Notes: a model not told the origin generated them from the letters alone. Shown: positions 35,284 through 47,319, counted from the stretch's first letter. The stretch: 64,000 nucleotides of DNA from Lysobacter solisilvae (GCF_016613535.2 NZ_CP071518.1:3100001-3164000), one strand, 5' to 3'. Translations and numbers: made by a program.

Positions 35284-38154
35284 TCACTTCAGCGTCGGCG
35301 AATCCAGGTTCATGCCTTCGGCCTGGATCACCTCGACGTCCGGATGCGCCTTCTTCAGCGCGTCCAGGAACTCGCGGCTGTCGCCGGCGACGACCAGGTT
35401 GGCGGTGTCGGGCGAGAACAGCGTGCGGCCGGCTTCCTGCACCTGCGCCGCCGTCACCGCCTGCACGTTGTCCACATAGGACTTCAGTGCGATCAGCGGC
35501 ATGCCCACGGTGGCCAGGTCGGCCAGTTCGCCCGCCAGGCCTTCGTTGGTTTCGATGTCGCGACCGAAGCCGCCGATCAGCACGGCCTTGCGCGCGGTGA
35601 GTTCGGCATCGCCCGGGGGCTGGTCGCCCAGGCGCTTGAGTTCGCCCTCGATCAGGCCGGCGACTTCCGGCGCGGAGACGTTCTTGGTCTGGGTCGAGGC
35701 CACGATCGGACCGGCGCCGACGCGCGCGCCGACCGAGCTGGACGCGCCGTATGACAGGCCCCGCTTGATCCGGATCTCCTGGTTCAGGCGTGAGGAATAG
35801 CCACCGCCGAGGATGCTGTTGGCCACGATCGCCGGGAAGTACTGGCCATCGATGCGGGAGATGCCACGCTGCGCGGCGGTGACCGCGGCCTGGCCGGAGT
35901 CCGGACGGTTGACGACCAGCACGCGCGGCTTGCCGCCGCCGACGGCGGTGTCAGCCTGCACCCTGGCCGGCAGCGGCTGCTTCGGCTTGGCCCAGTCGCC
36001 GAACTGCTGCTCGGCCAGCGCGAAACCCTGTTCGGGCGTGATGTCGCCGGCGAGCACCAGCACGGCGTTGTCCGGGCGCCACCAGGTGCGGTGGTAGGCC
36101 TGCAGCTGTTCGGCATTGAGCTTGGCCAGCGAGGCCGGCGTGCCGCCGGCCATGCGACCGTAGGGCGCGTCGCCGTAGATCGTCCGGTTGGCGGCGATGC
36201 TGGCCAGCGCGCCGGGATTGCGCAGCGTCACGGTCAGTTCGTCCAGGGCCTGCTGGCGCTGGCGGGCGACTTCCTCGGCGGCGAAGGTCGGTACGCGCAC
36301 GACGTCGGCGAAGATCGGCAGCGCGTCCTTCAGGCGGTCGCTGCGCACGTTGAGGTGCACCGCGGAGCTGTCCCAACCCGCCTGCGCGGACAGGTCGGCG
36401 CCCAGGGCCTCCATGTCCTGCGCGATCCGCGTCGCCGAGCGCTTGCCCGCGCCCTGCGTGACGAGCGCGGCGGTCATGCGCGCGCTGCCGTCGGCCTGGG
36501 CGGGGTCGCTGGTCGAGCCGGACAGGATCTGGATGCCGCCCCCGACCAGGGGCAGGCCGTGGTCCGGCGCGATGATCACGCGCAGGCCGTTGGCCAGCGT
36601 CTTCTCGCTGAAGGACGGCAGCGTGGCGGCGACCGGCGCGGCCGGCGCCGGGGCCTGCACGCGCTCGCCTTCCGGCGCGAGCGTGACGATGTGGATCTGC
36701 GAGGCCGGGACGCTGAGGCCGCGCGTCTGCACGGTGTCGGCGATGCGGATCGGCGTCGCAGCCGCGCCGGACGCCTTGGCCGATTCGTCGAGGTAGCGGA
36801 TCGCCACGCTCTGGTTCTCGGCCAGGTACTGGCGCGCCACGCGCTGCACGTCGGCGGCGGTGACGTTCTGGATGTCGCCCAGCAGCGTGTTGGCGCGGTC
36901 GGGCGTGCCGTACACGATGGCGGCGAAGGCCAGGGCGAAGCCCTTGCCGTCGGCGGTCTCGCGCTCGCGCAGGGCGTCGCTCACCAGTTCGTTCTTGGCT
37001 TCGTCGAGTTCGGCCGCGGTAACCGGCGCCTCGCGCAGGCGGGCGACCTGCGCGCGCAATGCGGCCAGGCCGGCGTCGGCGCTCTTGCCCTCGGCCATGA
37101 TCGCGGCGAGCGAGAACGCGCCGGGATCCTTGCTCGGGGTGAAGTTGGTCATGACCTGCGAGGCCAGCTGCTGCTGGTAGACGAGCGACTGGTACAGGCG
37201 CGAGCTGTCGCCCTTGGCCATGATCGCGTCGAGCACCAGCATCGCCGGCTGGTCGGCGCTGCCCGCGGCGGGGCCCTGGAAAGTCAGTGCCACTGCCGGC
37301 AGCGGGGTGTTGGGTTCATAGACCAGGTAGTCACGCGGCGCGCTGCGCGCCGGTTCGACCGCGGTCACGCGCGGAATGGCGCCGGCGGGACGCTTGACCG
37401 GGGCGAAGTACTGGTCGACCCAAGTGTCGAGCTGGTCCGGGTCGAAATTGCCCGCGACGACCAGGATCGCGTTGTCGGGCCGGTAATAGGTGGCGTGGAA
37501 GGCGCGCACGTCGTCGACCGTGGCCGCGTCGAGTTCCTCGATCGAACCGATGCCCGGACGCGCGTAGGGATGCACGTCGAACGCCGTCTCCGACAGGTAG
37601 AGGCCGAACAGCTTGCCGTACGGGCGGGCGAGGATGCGCTGGCGCAGCTCTTCCTTGACCACGTCGCGTTCGGACTTGAACACCTTCTCGTCGACGACCA
37701 GCGAGCCCATGCGCTCGGATTCGGCCCACAGCAGGCGCTGCAGGTGGTTGGCCGGCACGACTTCGTAGTAATTGGTGAAGTCGTCCCAGGTCGAGGCATT
37801 GTTGAAGCCGCCCACGTCCTCGGTCATGCGGTCGAACTGCTCGGAGACCATGTTGCGGGTGGCCTTGAACAGCAGGTGCTCGAACAGGTGGGCGAAGCCG
37901 GAGCGATCCTTCGGGTCGTCCTTGGAACCGACGTCGTACCAGACCTGCACCGAAACGTTGGCGGTCGTGGTGTCGCGGATGGCGTAGACCTTCAGGCCAT
38001 TGGCGAGCGTGCGGGTGGTGTAGGCCAGCGACGCGATCTGCGCGGAGGACGCGGTGCCGGTAGCGTCGCCGCCGGCGGCCGGCGCGGGGTGGGCCGACGC
38101 CAGGAGCGGAAGGCACAGCAGGATCGAAAGCGTCAGTGTCGCCACACGCGTCAT
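35284..38154 (-). CDS. Fused two-unit M16 (pitrilysin/insulinase) peptidase, exported
   Basis: 956 residues with a signal peptide (MTRVATLTLSILLCLPLLAS, cleavage after SAH). The first M16 unit (about 45-480) has the inverted zinc motif HLFEH (H89, E92, H93) and the downstream glutamate helix EELRQRI. The second unit (about 520-940, TLANGLRVIIAPDHGLPLVG) lacks HxxEH and is the inactive partner, as in heterodimeric M16 enzymes, here fused. It should act in the periplasm on peptides. ATG 38154. Divided from serS by a 159-bp spacer with short GTCCG repeats. Confidence 0.92.
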   Translation of the reverse strand: MTRVATLTLSILLCLPLLASAHPAPAAGGDATGTASSAQIASLAYTTRTLANGLKVYAIRDTTTANVSVQVWYDVGSKDDPKDRSGFAHLFEHLLFKATRNMVSEQFDRMTEDVGGFNNASTWDDFTNYYEVVPANHLQRLLWAESERMGSLVVDEKVFKSERDVVKEELRQRILARPYGKLFGLYLSETAFDVHPYARPGIGSIEELDAATVDDVRAFHATYYRPDNAILVVAGNFDPDQLDTWVDQYFAPVKRPAGAIPRVTAVEPARSAPRDYLVYEPNTPLPAVALTFQGPAAGSADQPAMLVLDAIMAKGDSSRLYQSLVYQQQLASQVMTNFTPSKDPGAFSLAAIMAEGKSADAGLAALRAQVARLREAPVTAAELDEAKNELVSDALRERETADGKGFALAFAAIVYGTPDRANTLLGDIQNVTAADVQRVARQYLAENQSVAIRYLDESAKASGAAATPIRIADTVQTRGLSVPASQIHIVTLAPEGERVQAPAPAAPVAATLPSFSEKTLANGLRVIIAPDHGLPLVGGGIQILSGSTSDPAQADGSARMTAALVTQGAGKRSATRIAQDMEALGADLSAQAGWDSSAVHLNVRSDRLKDALPIFADVVRVPTFAAEEVARQRQQALDELTVTLRNPGALASIAANRTIYGDAPYGRMAGGTPASLAKLNAEQLQAYHRTWWRPDNAVLVLAGDITPEQGFALAEQQFGDWAKPKQPLPARVQADTAVGGGKPRVLVVNRPDSGQAAVTAAQRGISRIDGQYFPAIVANSILGGGYSSRLNQEIRIKRGLSYGASSSVGARVGAGPIVASTQTKNVSAPEVAGLIEGELKRLGDQPPGDAELTARKAVLIGGFGRDIETNEGLAGELADLATVGMPLIALKSYVDNVQAVTAAQVQEAGRTLFSPDTANLVVAGDSREFLDALKKAHPDVEVIQAEGMNLDSPTLK

Positions 38155-38313
38155 GGTCGGTTTCCTTGTGGTCGTCGGCCGCCCGAAGCCGGGTCGGCTG
38201 GTATGTCCGGCCGGGTCTGTCCGGTCCGGTCCGGTCTGTCTGCCTGGGGCCCGGCCTGGATCTCCGGACGCTCTACGCTAAACCGGCCGGGCGTGGCCCG
38301 ACCGTGGCAATGG

Positions 38314-39672
<1,359 letters not shown>

Positions 39673-39847
39673 TTAACCCCGGGGGCGGCACCATCGGGTG
39701 GCCGTCGCGGCGCTCGGCACCGGGGCCGGGATCCATAGGGACCCGATCAACACCACCAGAACCGTCGACCACCGGCACAATCAAGGTCATCCGCTCCGCC
39801 CGGGCGCCATGGGCCGCGCCCGCCACCCTCACCGACAGCGAAACCCG

Positions 39848-40480
39848 ATGACCTCATCCCCCGCAATGCCGCCGCCTCGCCGCTCTGCCCAGCTCAAGTC
39901 CTGGCTGCCGTCCCGACATGCGTTGTGGTGGATCCTGGGCGCCTTCGTGCTCGGCCTGCTCGTCTTCGCACTGGTGCTGCGCGACAGCAGCAAGGAGGCG
40001 TTCTATCGCGCCGGCCCCAATGCACCCACCGCAGCCACCCCCGATTACGCGCCGCTGCCGGCCCCCATGGCCGGCGATCGCGGCGAGGGCATCCCGGACG
40101 CGCCCGTGCCGCGGGAGACGGCGCCCGGCGAGGAGCGTCCACGCCTGGTCGAGACCCCGCGACCGCCGCCGGCCGCGCCGGCTCCCGCGCCCCGCACCGG
40201 GGCCCCTACGGTCAGCTCGCAGCCCCAGCCCATTTCCTCGCCCGCGCCCCGCTACCCCGCCGGCGCACTGCGACGGGGCGAACGCGGCACCGTGCTGGTC
40301 CGCGTCCAGGTGGGCGTGGACGGCGTGCCCACGGACGTGAGCGTGGGCCACTCCAGCGGCTCGCGGGAACTGGACCGCGCGGCCGTCAGCGCCGTCCGCC
40401 GCTGGCGCTTCCGCCCGGCCATGTCGGGCGAGTTGCCGGTCTCCTCCAGCGTCCAGGTGCCGATCAACTTCCAGCCCTGA
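39848..40480 (+). CDS. TonB-domain energy-transducer-like protein
   Basis: 210 residues. One N-terminal membrane helix (about 27-46, ALWWILGAFVLGLLVFALVL), a periplasmic Pro-rich linker with PAPAPRTGAP, and a TonB C-terminal domain (about 125-210) with APRYPAGALRRGERGTVLVR, then VSVGHSSGSRELDRAAVSAV and WRFRPA. It should link the inner membrane to an outer-membrane receptor; ExbB/ExbD and the receptor are not nearby. ATG at 39848 follows ACAGCGAAACCC without a clear ribosome-binding site. Confidence 0.85.
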   Translation: MTSSPAMPPPRRSAQLKSWLPSRHALWWILGAFVLGLLVFALVLRDSSKEAFYRAGPNAPTAATPDYAPLPAPMAGDRGEGIPDAPVPRETAPGEERPRLVETPRPPPAAPAPAPRTGAPTVSSQPQPISSPAPRYPAGALRRGERGTVLVRVQVGVDGVPTDVSVGHSSGSRELDRAAVSAVRRWRFRPAMSGELPVSSSVQVPINFQP

Positions 40481-40519
40481 GTTCCATACCGACCGCGCCC
40501 GACGGCGGCGGAGCCGCCC

Positions 40520-41833
40520 TCAGGCGTCCGCCAGCCCCATCCCAGCGCCTTGTGCCAGCGCCACGAAGCCCGGGAAGGACGTGGCCACGTTCGCCGTGTC
40601 GGCGATGCGCACCGGGCCCTGCGCGCACTGCCCGGCGATGGCGAAACTCATCGCGATGCGGTGGTCGCCGACACTGTCGATGACGCCGGCCTGCAGTGGC
40701 CCGCCGTGGACGGTGGCGCCATCGGGGGTCTCGTCGACGCGCACGCCCAGCGCGCGCAGTCCGGCCGCCATGGATTTGATCCGGTCCGATTCCTTCACCC
40801 GCAACTCCGCCGCGCCACGCACCACGGTGCGGCCGCTCGCGCAGGCGGCGGCGACGAACAGGGCCGGGAACTCGTCGATCATGTCGGGCACATGCGCCAC
40901 CGGCACTTCAATGCCATGCAACGGGGCGTGGCGCACGTGGAGGTCGGCGACCGGTTCGCCGCCCTGCTCGCCCGCGGGCCGGACCTCGATGTCGGCGCCC
41001 ATGGCCTGCAGCACGTGCAGCAGGCCGGTGCGGCGAGGATTCACGCCGACCCGTTCCAGGGTCAGCTCGGATCCCGGCACCAGGCTGGCGGCGACCAGGA
41101 AAAACGCCGCCGAGGAAAAGTCCGCCGGCACGTCCACGTCGATGGCGCGCAGCGCATGGCCGCCGCTCAGCCGCGCGCGGCCGGGTGAGAACTCAATCGG
41201 CCAGCCGAAGGCGGAAAGCATGCGTTCGGTGTAGTCGCGGGTCGGGTGCGGTTCGAGCACCGCGGTTTCGCCCTGCGCGTACAGCCCGGCGAGCAGGATG
41301 GCCGACTTCACCTGCGCGCTGGCGACATCCGGGGTGGCCTCCAGTCCGTGCAGCACCGCGCCCCCGTGCACCTGCAGCGGCGGCAGGCCGTCCTGGCTGT
41401 CGATGCGGGCGCCCATCGCGACCAGCGGGTCGATCACGCGGCGCATCGGCCGGCGCGTCAGCGACGCATCGCCCACCAGCACGCTGTCGAAGCGCTGGCC
41501 CGCGAGCACGCCCGCCAGCAGGCGCATGCCCGTGCCGGCGTTGCCGCAGTCCAGCGCCTGCACCGGCGCGCGCAGGCCGTGCAGGCCGACGCCATGGACC
41601 AGGCGCTCGCCGTCGCTGGGCGCCTCGATCCGCACGCCCATCTGCGCGAACACGCGCGCGGTCGCGCGGGTGTCCTCGCCTTCCAGGAACCCGCGGATGC
41701 GGGTCACGCCTTCAGCCAGCGCGCCGAGCATCACCGCGCGGTGGGAAATGGATTTGTCGCCCGGCACGCGCAGGGTGCCGCGCAGCGGCCCGCCGGGAGT
41801 CGCGGTCCAGTAGCGGATGTCGGCGCCGCTCAT
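40520..41833 (-). CDS. aroA: 3-phosphoshikimate 1-carboxyvinyltransferase (EPSP synthase)
   Basis: 437 residues. LRVPGDKSISHRAVMLGALA and LDCGNAGTGMRLLAG are the two substrate-binding signatures; RVKESDRI near residue 345 is the second Prosite motif. It joins PEP to shikimate-3-phosphate in the shikimate pathway. It is the last gene of serC-pheA-hisC-aroA; its ATG overlaps the hisC stop (ATGA), so translation is coupled. Confidence 0.97.
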   Translation of the reverse strand: MSGADIRYWTATPGGPLRGTLRVPGDKSISHRAVMLGALAEGVTRIRGFLEGEDTRATARVFAQMGVRIEAPSDGERLVHGVGLHGLRAPVQALDCGNAGTGMRLLAGVLAGQRFDSVLVGDASLTRRPMRRVIDPLVAMGARIDSQDGLPPLQVHGGAVLHGLEATPDVASAQVKSAILLAGLYAQGETAVLEPHPTRDYTERMLSAFGWPIEFSPGRARLSGGHALRAIDVDVPADFSSAAFFLVAASLVPGSELTLERVGVNPRRTGLLHVLQAMGADIEVRPAGEQGGEPVADLHVRHAPLHGIEVPVAHVPDMIDEFPALFVAAACASGRTVVRGAAELRVKESDRIKSMAAGLRALGVRVDETPDGATVHGGPLQAGVIDSVGDHRIAMSFAIAGQCAQGPVRIADTANVATSFPGFVALAQGAGMGLADA

Positions 41834-43002
41834 GCGTCGGACAGGTCCAGCAGCGCGTCCAGGGCTGCGAGCAGGCGCTGGTTCTCATCCGCGGTACCGA
41901 CCGTGATGCGCAGGCAGTCCGGCAGGCCGTAGCCGCCCATCGGGCGCAGCACTACACCCTGCGCGACCAGCGCCGACTCGATCAGGGCGGTCTGGGGGCC
42001 GAATTCGACGAGCAGGAAATTGGTCTGAGACGGAAACACGCGCAGCCCCCGGCGCTGCAGCGCCTGCGCCAGCGCGTCGCGTTCGACGGCATTGCGCCGG
42101 ACGCAGCTGTCCAGGTGCGCGGCGTCGTCGAGCGCCGCCTCGCAGGCGGCCAGCGCGGGACCGTTGACGTTGAAGCTCTCGCGCACCCGCTCCATCACCG
42201 CCACCAGTCCCGGCGCGGCCAGCAGGTAGCCCACGCGCAGTCCCGCCAGCCCATAGGCCTTGCTGAAGGTGCGGGTCACCACGAGGTTGCCGTGCCGGCC
42301 CAGCCGACCCAGCGCACTGGCGTAGTCGGGTGCCACCGCCATCTCGGCATAGGCCTCGTCGAAGACGACGATCACCTCCGGCGGCACCTTGGCCAGGAAG
42401 GCGTCGAGCGCATCGACGCCGAACCAGGTGCCGGTGGGATTGTTGGGGTTGGCCACGTACACCAGGCGCGTGGCCGGCGTGATCGCCGCGGCGATCGCAT
42501 CCAGGTCGTGACCCAGGGGCATGTCGGCGCGATCGCGGGTCCGGGCGGGCACGACGCGCGCGCTGGCTCCGGCGCACTGGGTCGCCAGCGCGAAGACCGC
42601 GAAGCCGTACTGCGAATACACGACCTCATCGCCGGGGCCGGCGAACACCTGCGCCAGCTGCATCAGCAGCTCGTGGGACCCGTTGCCGAGCAGGATCGCG
42701 CCGGTGTCCACGCCGTGCAGCGTCGCCAGAGCGCGCTTGAGGTCGAGGCCGAGCGGATCGGGATAACGGTGCAGCGACTGCATCTGGTCGAGGATCGCCA
42801 TCCGGGCGGCGGTCGACGGGCCGTACGGATTCTCGTTGGAGCCCAGCTCCAGCAAGCGCTCCTCGCCGAACTTCCGGCGCAGCGCGACCAGGTCGTGGCC
42901 GGGGTCGTAGGCCTTCAGCCCCTGCACGCCACGCGAGGCGCGCGCGGCGAACCAGGCTTCGTCGAATGCGGGACACCCCGCGGCGGCCGGCGCCGCACTC
43001 AT
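41830..43002 (-). CDS. hisC: Histidinol-phosphate/aromatic aminotransferase (class I/II)
   Basis: 390 residues. PLP lysine in VTRTFSKAYGLAGLRVGY, Asn/Asp cofactor contacts VANPNNPTGTWF and VFDEAYAEM, and the substrate-binding N-terminus ELGSNENPYGPS. Members of the HisC family in this operon position (hisC2) serve aromatic amino-acid synthesis from prephenate/phenylpyruvate as well as histidine, which fits placement between pheA and aroA. ATGA overlaps with both neighbours. Confidence 0.93.
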   Translation of the reverse strand: MSAAPAAAGCPAFDEAWFAARASRGVQGLKAYDPGHDLVALRRKFGEERLLELGSNENPYGPSTAARMAILDQMQSLHRYPDPLGLDLKRALATLHGVDTGAILLGNGSHELLMQLAQVFAGPGDEVVYSQYGFAVFALATQCAGASARVVPARTRDRADMPLGHDLDAIAAAITPATRLVYVANPNNPTGTWFGVDALDAFLAKVPPEVIVVFDEAYAEMAVAPDYASALGRLGRHGNLVVTRTFSKAYGLAGLRVGYLLAAPGLVAVMERVRESFNVNGPALAACEAALDDAAHLDSCVRRNAVERDALAQALQRRGLRVFPSQTNFLLVEFGPQTALIESALVAQGVVLRPMGGYGLPDCLRITVGTADENQRLLAALDALLDLSDA

Positions 43003-44210
43003 GCGATCGCCACCGGGTAGGAGCCCAGCACCTTCACTTCCTGGGCGAACTCGGCCACCTCGTCGAGCGCCAGGCGCATCGCCGGCTCCTGCGCGTGCCC
43101 GGTGATGTCGATGAAAAAGGCGTACTGCCAGCGACCGGTGTGGCCGGGCCGGGACTCGATGCGGTTCATGCTGAGCCCGTGCTTGGCGAACGGCGCCAAC
43201 ACGTGGAACAGCGCGCCGGGCTGGTCCTTGATGAACACCAGCAGCGAGGTGCGGTCGTTGCCCGACGGCGGGAACAGTTCGCGCCCCAGCACGAGGAAGC
43301 GCGTGGTGTTGTCCGGCCGGTCCTCGATCGGTCCGGCGATGGACTTCAGGCCGTAGACCGTGGCCGCGCTGATGCCGGCGATCGCGGCCGCGTCATCGGC
43401 GTTGCGCGCGCGGCGCGCCGCATCGGCGTTGCTGATGACGGCGATCTTCTCGGCCGCGGGCAGGTACTGGCGCAGCCAGGCCTTGCACTGGGCGAAGGAC
43501 TGCGGGTGCGAGTAGACACGCTCGATGTCCTCGACCCGGCCGCTGCGCGACAGCAGGTGCTGGTGCACGCGCAGCTCCACCTCGCCGCAGATGCGCAGGT
43601 TCGAGGTCAGGAACATGTCCAGGGTCGACTGGATCGTGCCCTGGGTGGAGTTCTCCACCGGCACCACGCCGAAATCCGCGTGGCCGGCCTCCACTTCCTG
43701 GAACACTTCCTCGATGCTCGACAGCGGCAGGCCATGGATCGAATGGCCGAAATGCTTGTAGACCGCCTGCTGGGAATGCGTGCCTTCCGGGCCAAGGAAG
43801 CCGATCTTCAGCGGCTCCTGCTGGGCCAGGCAGGCCGACATGATCTCGCGGAACAGGCGCACCAGGACGTCGTCGGCGAGCGGCCCATCGTTGCGGTCCA
43901 CGACCTTGCGCAGCACCTGCGCCTCGCGCTCGGGCCGGTAGTAGTCGACGGCCGCGGCGAGCTTGCCCTTGGCCTTGCCGACCTGGTGCGCCCAGTGCGC
44001 GCGCTGCTTGATCAGCGACTGGATCTGCTGGTCGATGCCGTCGATCTGCGCGCGGACCTGGCCCAGGTCCGGCTTGGCGGCATCGTCGGCTGCCTTCGCC
44101 TTCGCCGCGGCACGACCGCGTGGGCTGGCGGCTTCGGCGACATCCTTGCGGGCCTTTCCGGACGCGGGGGCCTTGGCGGCCCCCGCCTTTTTGCGGGTCG
44201 TTCCGGCCAT
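42999..44210 (-). CDS. pheA: Bifunctional chorismate mutase / prephenate dehydratase
   Basis: 403 residues from ATG 44210, whose A is shared with the serC stop (TGATG); a GTG one codon earlier is possible. After a 50-residue Lys/Ala-rich extension comes the AroQ chorismate mutase helix bundle (about 50-135), the prephenate dehydratase domain (GFLGPEGTHSQQAVYKHFG...NSTQGTIQSTLDM) and an ACT domain (FIKDQPGALFHVL, ESRPGHTGRWQYAFFID) for feedback by phenylalanine. The basic N-terminal extension is longer than in E. coli. Confidence 0.96.
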   Translation of the reverse strand: MAGTTRKKAGAAKAPASGKARKDVAEAASPRGRAAAKAKAADDAAKPDLGQVRAQIDGIDQQIQSLIKQRAHWAHQVGKAKGKLAAAVDYYRPEREAQVLRKVVDRNDGPLADDVLVRLFREIMSACLAQQEPLKIGFLGPEGTHSQQAVYKHFGHSIHGLPLSSIEEVFQEVEAGHADFGVVPVENSTQGTIQSTLDMFLTSNLRICGEVELRVHQHLLSRSGRVEDIERVYSHPQSFAQCKAWLRQYLPAAEKIAVISNADAARRARNADDAAAIAGISAATVYGLKSIAGPIEDRPDNTTRFLVLGRELFPPSGNDRTSLLVFIKDQPGALFHVLAPFAKHGLSMNRIESRPGHTGRWQYAFFIDITGHAQEPAMRLALDEVAEFAQEVKVLGSYPVAIA

Positions 44211-45295
44211 CACCCGTGCCTTGTCTGGAAATCGCGCATGAAGTCGGCCAGCGCCTGCACGCCGGCCTCGGACATCGCGTTGTAGATCGAGGCGCGCATC
44301 CCGCCCAGGGCGCGGTGGCCCTTGAGCGAGATCAGGCGCGCGGCGTCGGCTTCCTTCAGGAAGGGCTTGTCGAGCGCCTCGTCATGCAGGAAGAACGGCA
44401 CGTTCATGCGCGAGCGCACCGCCGTGGCGACTTCGTTGCGGTAATAGCCGCCCGAGCTGTCGATCACGTCGTACAGCAGCGCGGCCTTGCGCGCGTTGCG
44501 GCGCGCGAACTCCTCGACGCCGCCTTCGTCCAGCATCCACTTGACGGTCAGGCCCAGCAGGTACCAGTTCCAGCTCGGCGGCGTGTTGAGCATGGATTCG
44601 CCCTTCACGTGCGAGCGGTAATCCAGGATGTCGGCGCGCGGCTGGCCCGCGCGCTCGAGCAGGTCGCGGCGGATGATCACCACGGTGATGCCCACCGGGC
44701 CCAGGTTTTTCTGCGCGCCGGCGTAGATCACGCCGAACTTCGACACGTCCAGCGGTTCGGACGCGATCGAGGAACTGAAGTCGGCGACCAGCGGGACGTT
44801 GCCGGTGTCGGGAATGTCGCGGAACTCGACCCCGTGGATGGTTTCGTTCGCCGTGATGTGCACGTAGGCCGCGTCGGCCGTGGGCTGCCAGGACGCGCGT
44901 GCCGGGATGTCGCGGAAGCCGCCGGCCTCGCTGGAGGCGATCACCTTCGCGTCGACGTAGGGCTTGGCCTGCTTGATCGCCGTCTTGCCCCAGTGACCGG
45001 TGAGCACGTAGTCCGCGGCCTGTCCGGGCGCGGCGAAATTCAGCGGCAACAGGGCCTGGACCGTGGTCGCGCCGCCGCCGAGGAACAGCACGGCATAGTC
45101 GTCCGGGATGGCCATGAGCGCGCGCAGGTCCGCTTCGGCCTGCGTGGCCACCTGGATGAATTCGGGTCCGCGGTGGCTGAGTTCGACGATCGACGCACCC
45201 ACGCCGTGCCAGTCGAGCATTTCGGCCTGCGCCTGCTCCAGGACGGACTGCGGCAGCGTGGCGGGACCGGCACTGAAATTGAAGGCGCGCGACAT
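44210..45295 (-). CDS. serC: Phosphoserine aminotransferase
   Basis: 361 residues, PLP-dependent class V. Start [23 protein letters not shown] lysine in [12 protein letters not shown], and [13 protein letters not shown] later on. It makes phosphoserine from 3-phosphohydroxypyruvate and also acts in pyridoxine synthesis. First gene of the operon with pheA, hisC and aroA; ATG 45295 is behind GGAG. Confidence 0.97.
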   Translation of the reverse strand: MSRAFNFSAGPATLPQSVLEQAQAEMLDWHGVGASIVELSHRGPEFIQVATQAEADLRALMAIPDDYAVLFLGGGATTVQALLPLNFAAPGQAADYVLTGHWGKTAIKQAKPYVDAKVIASSEAGGFRDIPARASWQPTADAAYVHITANETIHGVEFRDIPDTGNVPLVADFSSSIASEPLDVSKFGVIYAGAQKNLGPVGITVVIIRRDLLERAGQPRADILDYRSHVKGESMLNTPPSWNWYLLGLTVKWMLDEGGVEEFARRNARKAALLYDVIDSSGGYYRNEVATAVRSRMNVPFFLHDEALDKPFLKEADAARLISLKGHRALGGMRASIYNAMSEAGVQALADFMRDFQTRHG

Positions 45296-45500
45296 CGGAA
45301 CTCCAAGGCATGAAATGGACGGTAGGCCGAGCATGCTCCCGGACTGCTAGAGCATTCCCTCTGCGCCGGCTCGCCGGCGCTTCCCTGAACCGTGGAGTAT
45401 GCCGCAGCGCAACACGCGATGGCGCAAGGGTTGCACGCGCAACTTTTCGCGGCCTTATCGCCTCTTCTCATATAGTCCTTCCATCCCTGCGGAGTCCGTC

Positions 45501-46470
45501 ATGTCCCTTCGCGATGCCCTGCGAGTTCCCGCCTCCCGGATCACGGATGAAGCGGTCTACCTCGACCGGCGGCGCCTGCTCGCCGCCATGGCGGCCGTCC
45601 CGGGCCTGGGCCTGGCCGCATGCAGCAACGCCGCCGCCCCGGAACCCAAGGTCGCCGCGGCCACCCCCCGAGGCGCTGCGTTCGGGCCTGAGCACGGATG
45701 AAGAGCGCACGCGCTACGAGGACGTGACCACCTACAACAACTTCTACGAGTTCGGCACCGGCAAGGACGACCCTTCCAAGGCCGCCCGCACCCTGCGCCT
45801 GAGCCCGTGGAGCGTGGCGGTGGGCGGCCACTGCGCCCGGCCCGGCACGCTGTCGCTGGACGATCTGCTCAAGGGCATGACGCCGGGCGAGCGCGTGTAC
45901 CGGCTGCGCTGCGTGGAGGGCTGGTCGATGGTGATCCCGTGGCTGGGCGTGCCGCTGGCCGACGTGCTCAAGCGCTTCGAGCCGACGTCGAAGGCGAAGT
46001 ACGTGGCCTTTACTACCCTGAAGGACCGCCAGCAGATGCCGGGGCAGGCTTATTCGTCGCTCAACTGGCCCTACCGCGAGGGCCTGCGCATCGATGAGGC
46101 CATGCATCCGCTGTCGCTGCTGGTCACCGGCCTGTATGGCAAGCCGCTGCCGCAGCAGAACGGCGCGCCCCTGCGGCTGGTGGTGCCGTGGAAGTACGGC
46201 TTCAAGGGCATCAAGTCGATCGTGGCGATCACCTTCGTCGAACGCATGCCCCGGACCTCGTGGAATGAGTCCGCCCCCAGCGAATATGGCTTCTACAGCA
46301 ACGTGAACCCGCAGGTGGACCATCCGCGTTGGTCGCAGAGGACCGAGCGCCGCATTGCCGGCACTTCGAGCAAGCTGTTCGCCGAGCGCATTCCCACGCG
46401 CATGTTCAACGGCTACGGCGACCAGGTCGCCAGCCTGTATGCCGGCATGAACCTGCGGCGGTGGTTCTGA
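45501..46470 (+). pseudogene. msrP: Methionine-sulfoxide reductase catalytic subunit MsrP (YedY), frameshifted
   Basis: ATG 45501 has GGAGTCCGTC upstream. The first 66 codons give [20 protein letters not shown] and a Tat-type signal [20 protein letters not shown]. The rest is in another frame: [20 protein letters not shown], the molybdenum-ligand Cys in [16 protein letters not shown], and [12 protein letters not shown]. Removing one C from the run of six at 45664-45669 joins them as [14 protein letters not shown]. MsrP repairs oxidised methionine in periplasmic proteins with electrons from MsrQ. A gene with an intact partner next door is more likely misread than dead. Confidence 0.88.
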
Positions 46471-46519
46471 TGCGGCCCCGCGCCGCGGCAGACCGCGTCT
46501 TCCCGCGCCGGAGCCTGCC

Positions 46520-47245
46520 ATGAGTGCGCATGCACGCGACCCGATGGCGGGCCCGCGCACCACCAGCCCCGGTCATGCCGCGCGCACGCCGGCGCGGCGG
46601 ACTTCGACCGGGCTGATCGCGGCCAAGACCCTCGTGCACCTGCTGGCGCTGACGCCGGCGGCCATCCTCGCCTGGCAGATCCGGCTGGAGGCGCTCACCG
46701 GCAGCGGCGGCCTGGGCGCCGATCCGGTGGCCGAAATAGAACATCGCCTGGGCCTGTGGGCGCTGCGACTGCTGATGATCACCCTGGCGATCACGCCGCT
46801 TCGCCAGCTGACCGGGCAGGCGGTGCTGGTCACCTTCCGCCGGATGCTCGGCCTGTACGCATTCTTCTACGCGACGCTGCACCTGACGGCGTACCTGGTG
46901 CTCGACCTGCGTGGCTACTGGGCGCAGATCTTCGAGGAGATCGCCAAGCGGCCCTACATCACCGTGGGCTTCCTGGCCTGGTTGCTGCTGGTGCCGCTGG
47001 CGGCGACCTCCACCACGGCGGCGATCCGGCGCCTGGGCCGGAACTGGGCGCGACTGCACAAGCTGGTGTACGCCATCGGCGTACTCGCGGTGCTGCATTT
47101 CTGGTGGCTGGTGAAGTCCGACATCCGCGAACCCGCGCTGTACGCGGGGATCCTCGCTGTCCTGCTCGGCTGGCGGCTGGTCCGTCACTTTCGCGACAGG
47201 CTCGCCCGCACGCGGCGCTCCGCCACGTCGGCCCACGCGGCCTGA
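46520..47245 (+). CDS. msrQ: MsrQ haem b membrane subunit
   Basis: 241 residues, ferric-reductase-like fold with about six membrane helices. Conserved histidines sit in ATLHLTAYLVLD, RLHKLVYAIGVLAVLHFWWL; the first cytoplasmic stretch is long and Arg/Pro-rich. MsrQ passes electrons from a cytosolic flavin reductase across the inner membrane to MsrP. It follows msrP by 49 bp and shares its transcript. Confidence 0.93.
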   Translation: MSAHARDPMAGPRTTSPGHAARTPARRTSTGLIAAKTLVHLLALTPAAILAWQIRLEALTGSGGLGADPVAEIEHRLGLWALRLLMITLAITPLRQLTGQAVLVTFRRMLGLYAFFYATLHLTAYLVLDLRGYWAQIFEEIAKRPYITVGFLAWLLLVPLAATSTTAAIRRLGRNWARLHKLVYAIGVLAVLHFWWLVKSDIREPALYAGILAVLLGWRLVRHFRDRLARTRRSATSAHAA

Positions 47246-47319
47246 GCGCGGTTACAGCAGCGGGAAACAAGCCGTCCACGACACCCGGGCATGGACGACC
47301 GGGACGCGACCCCCCGGGG

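Noticed and set aside
40776..40795. FNR-like half-site TTTGATCCGG in aroA
   Set aside because: Inside a coding region, without the second half-site.
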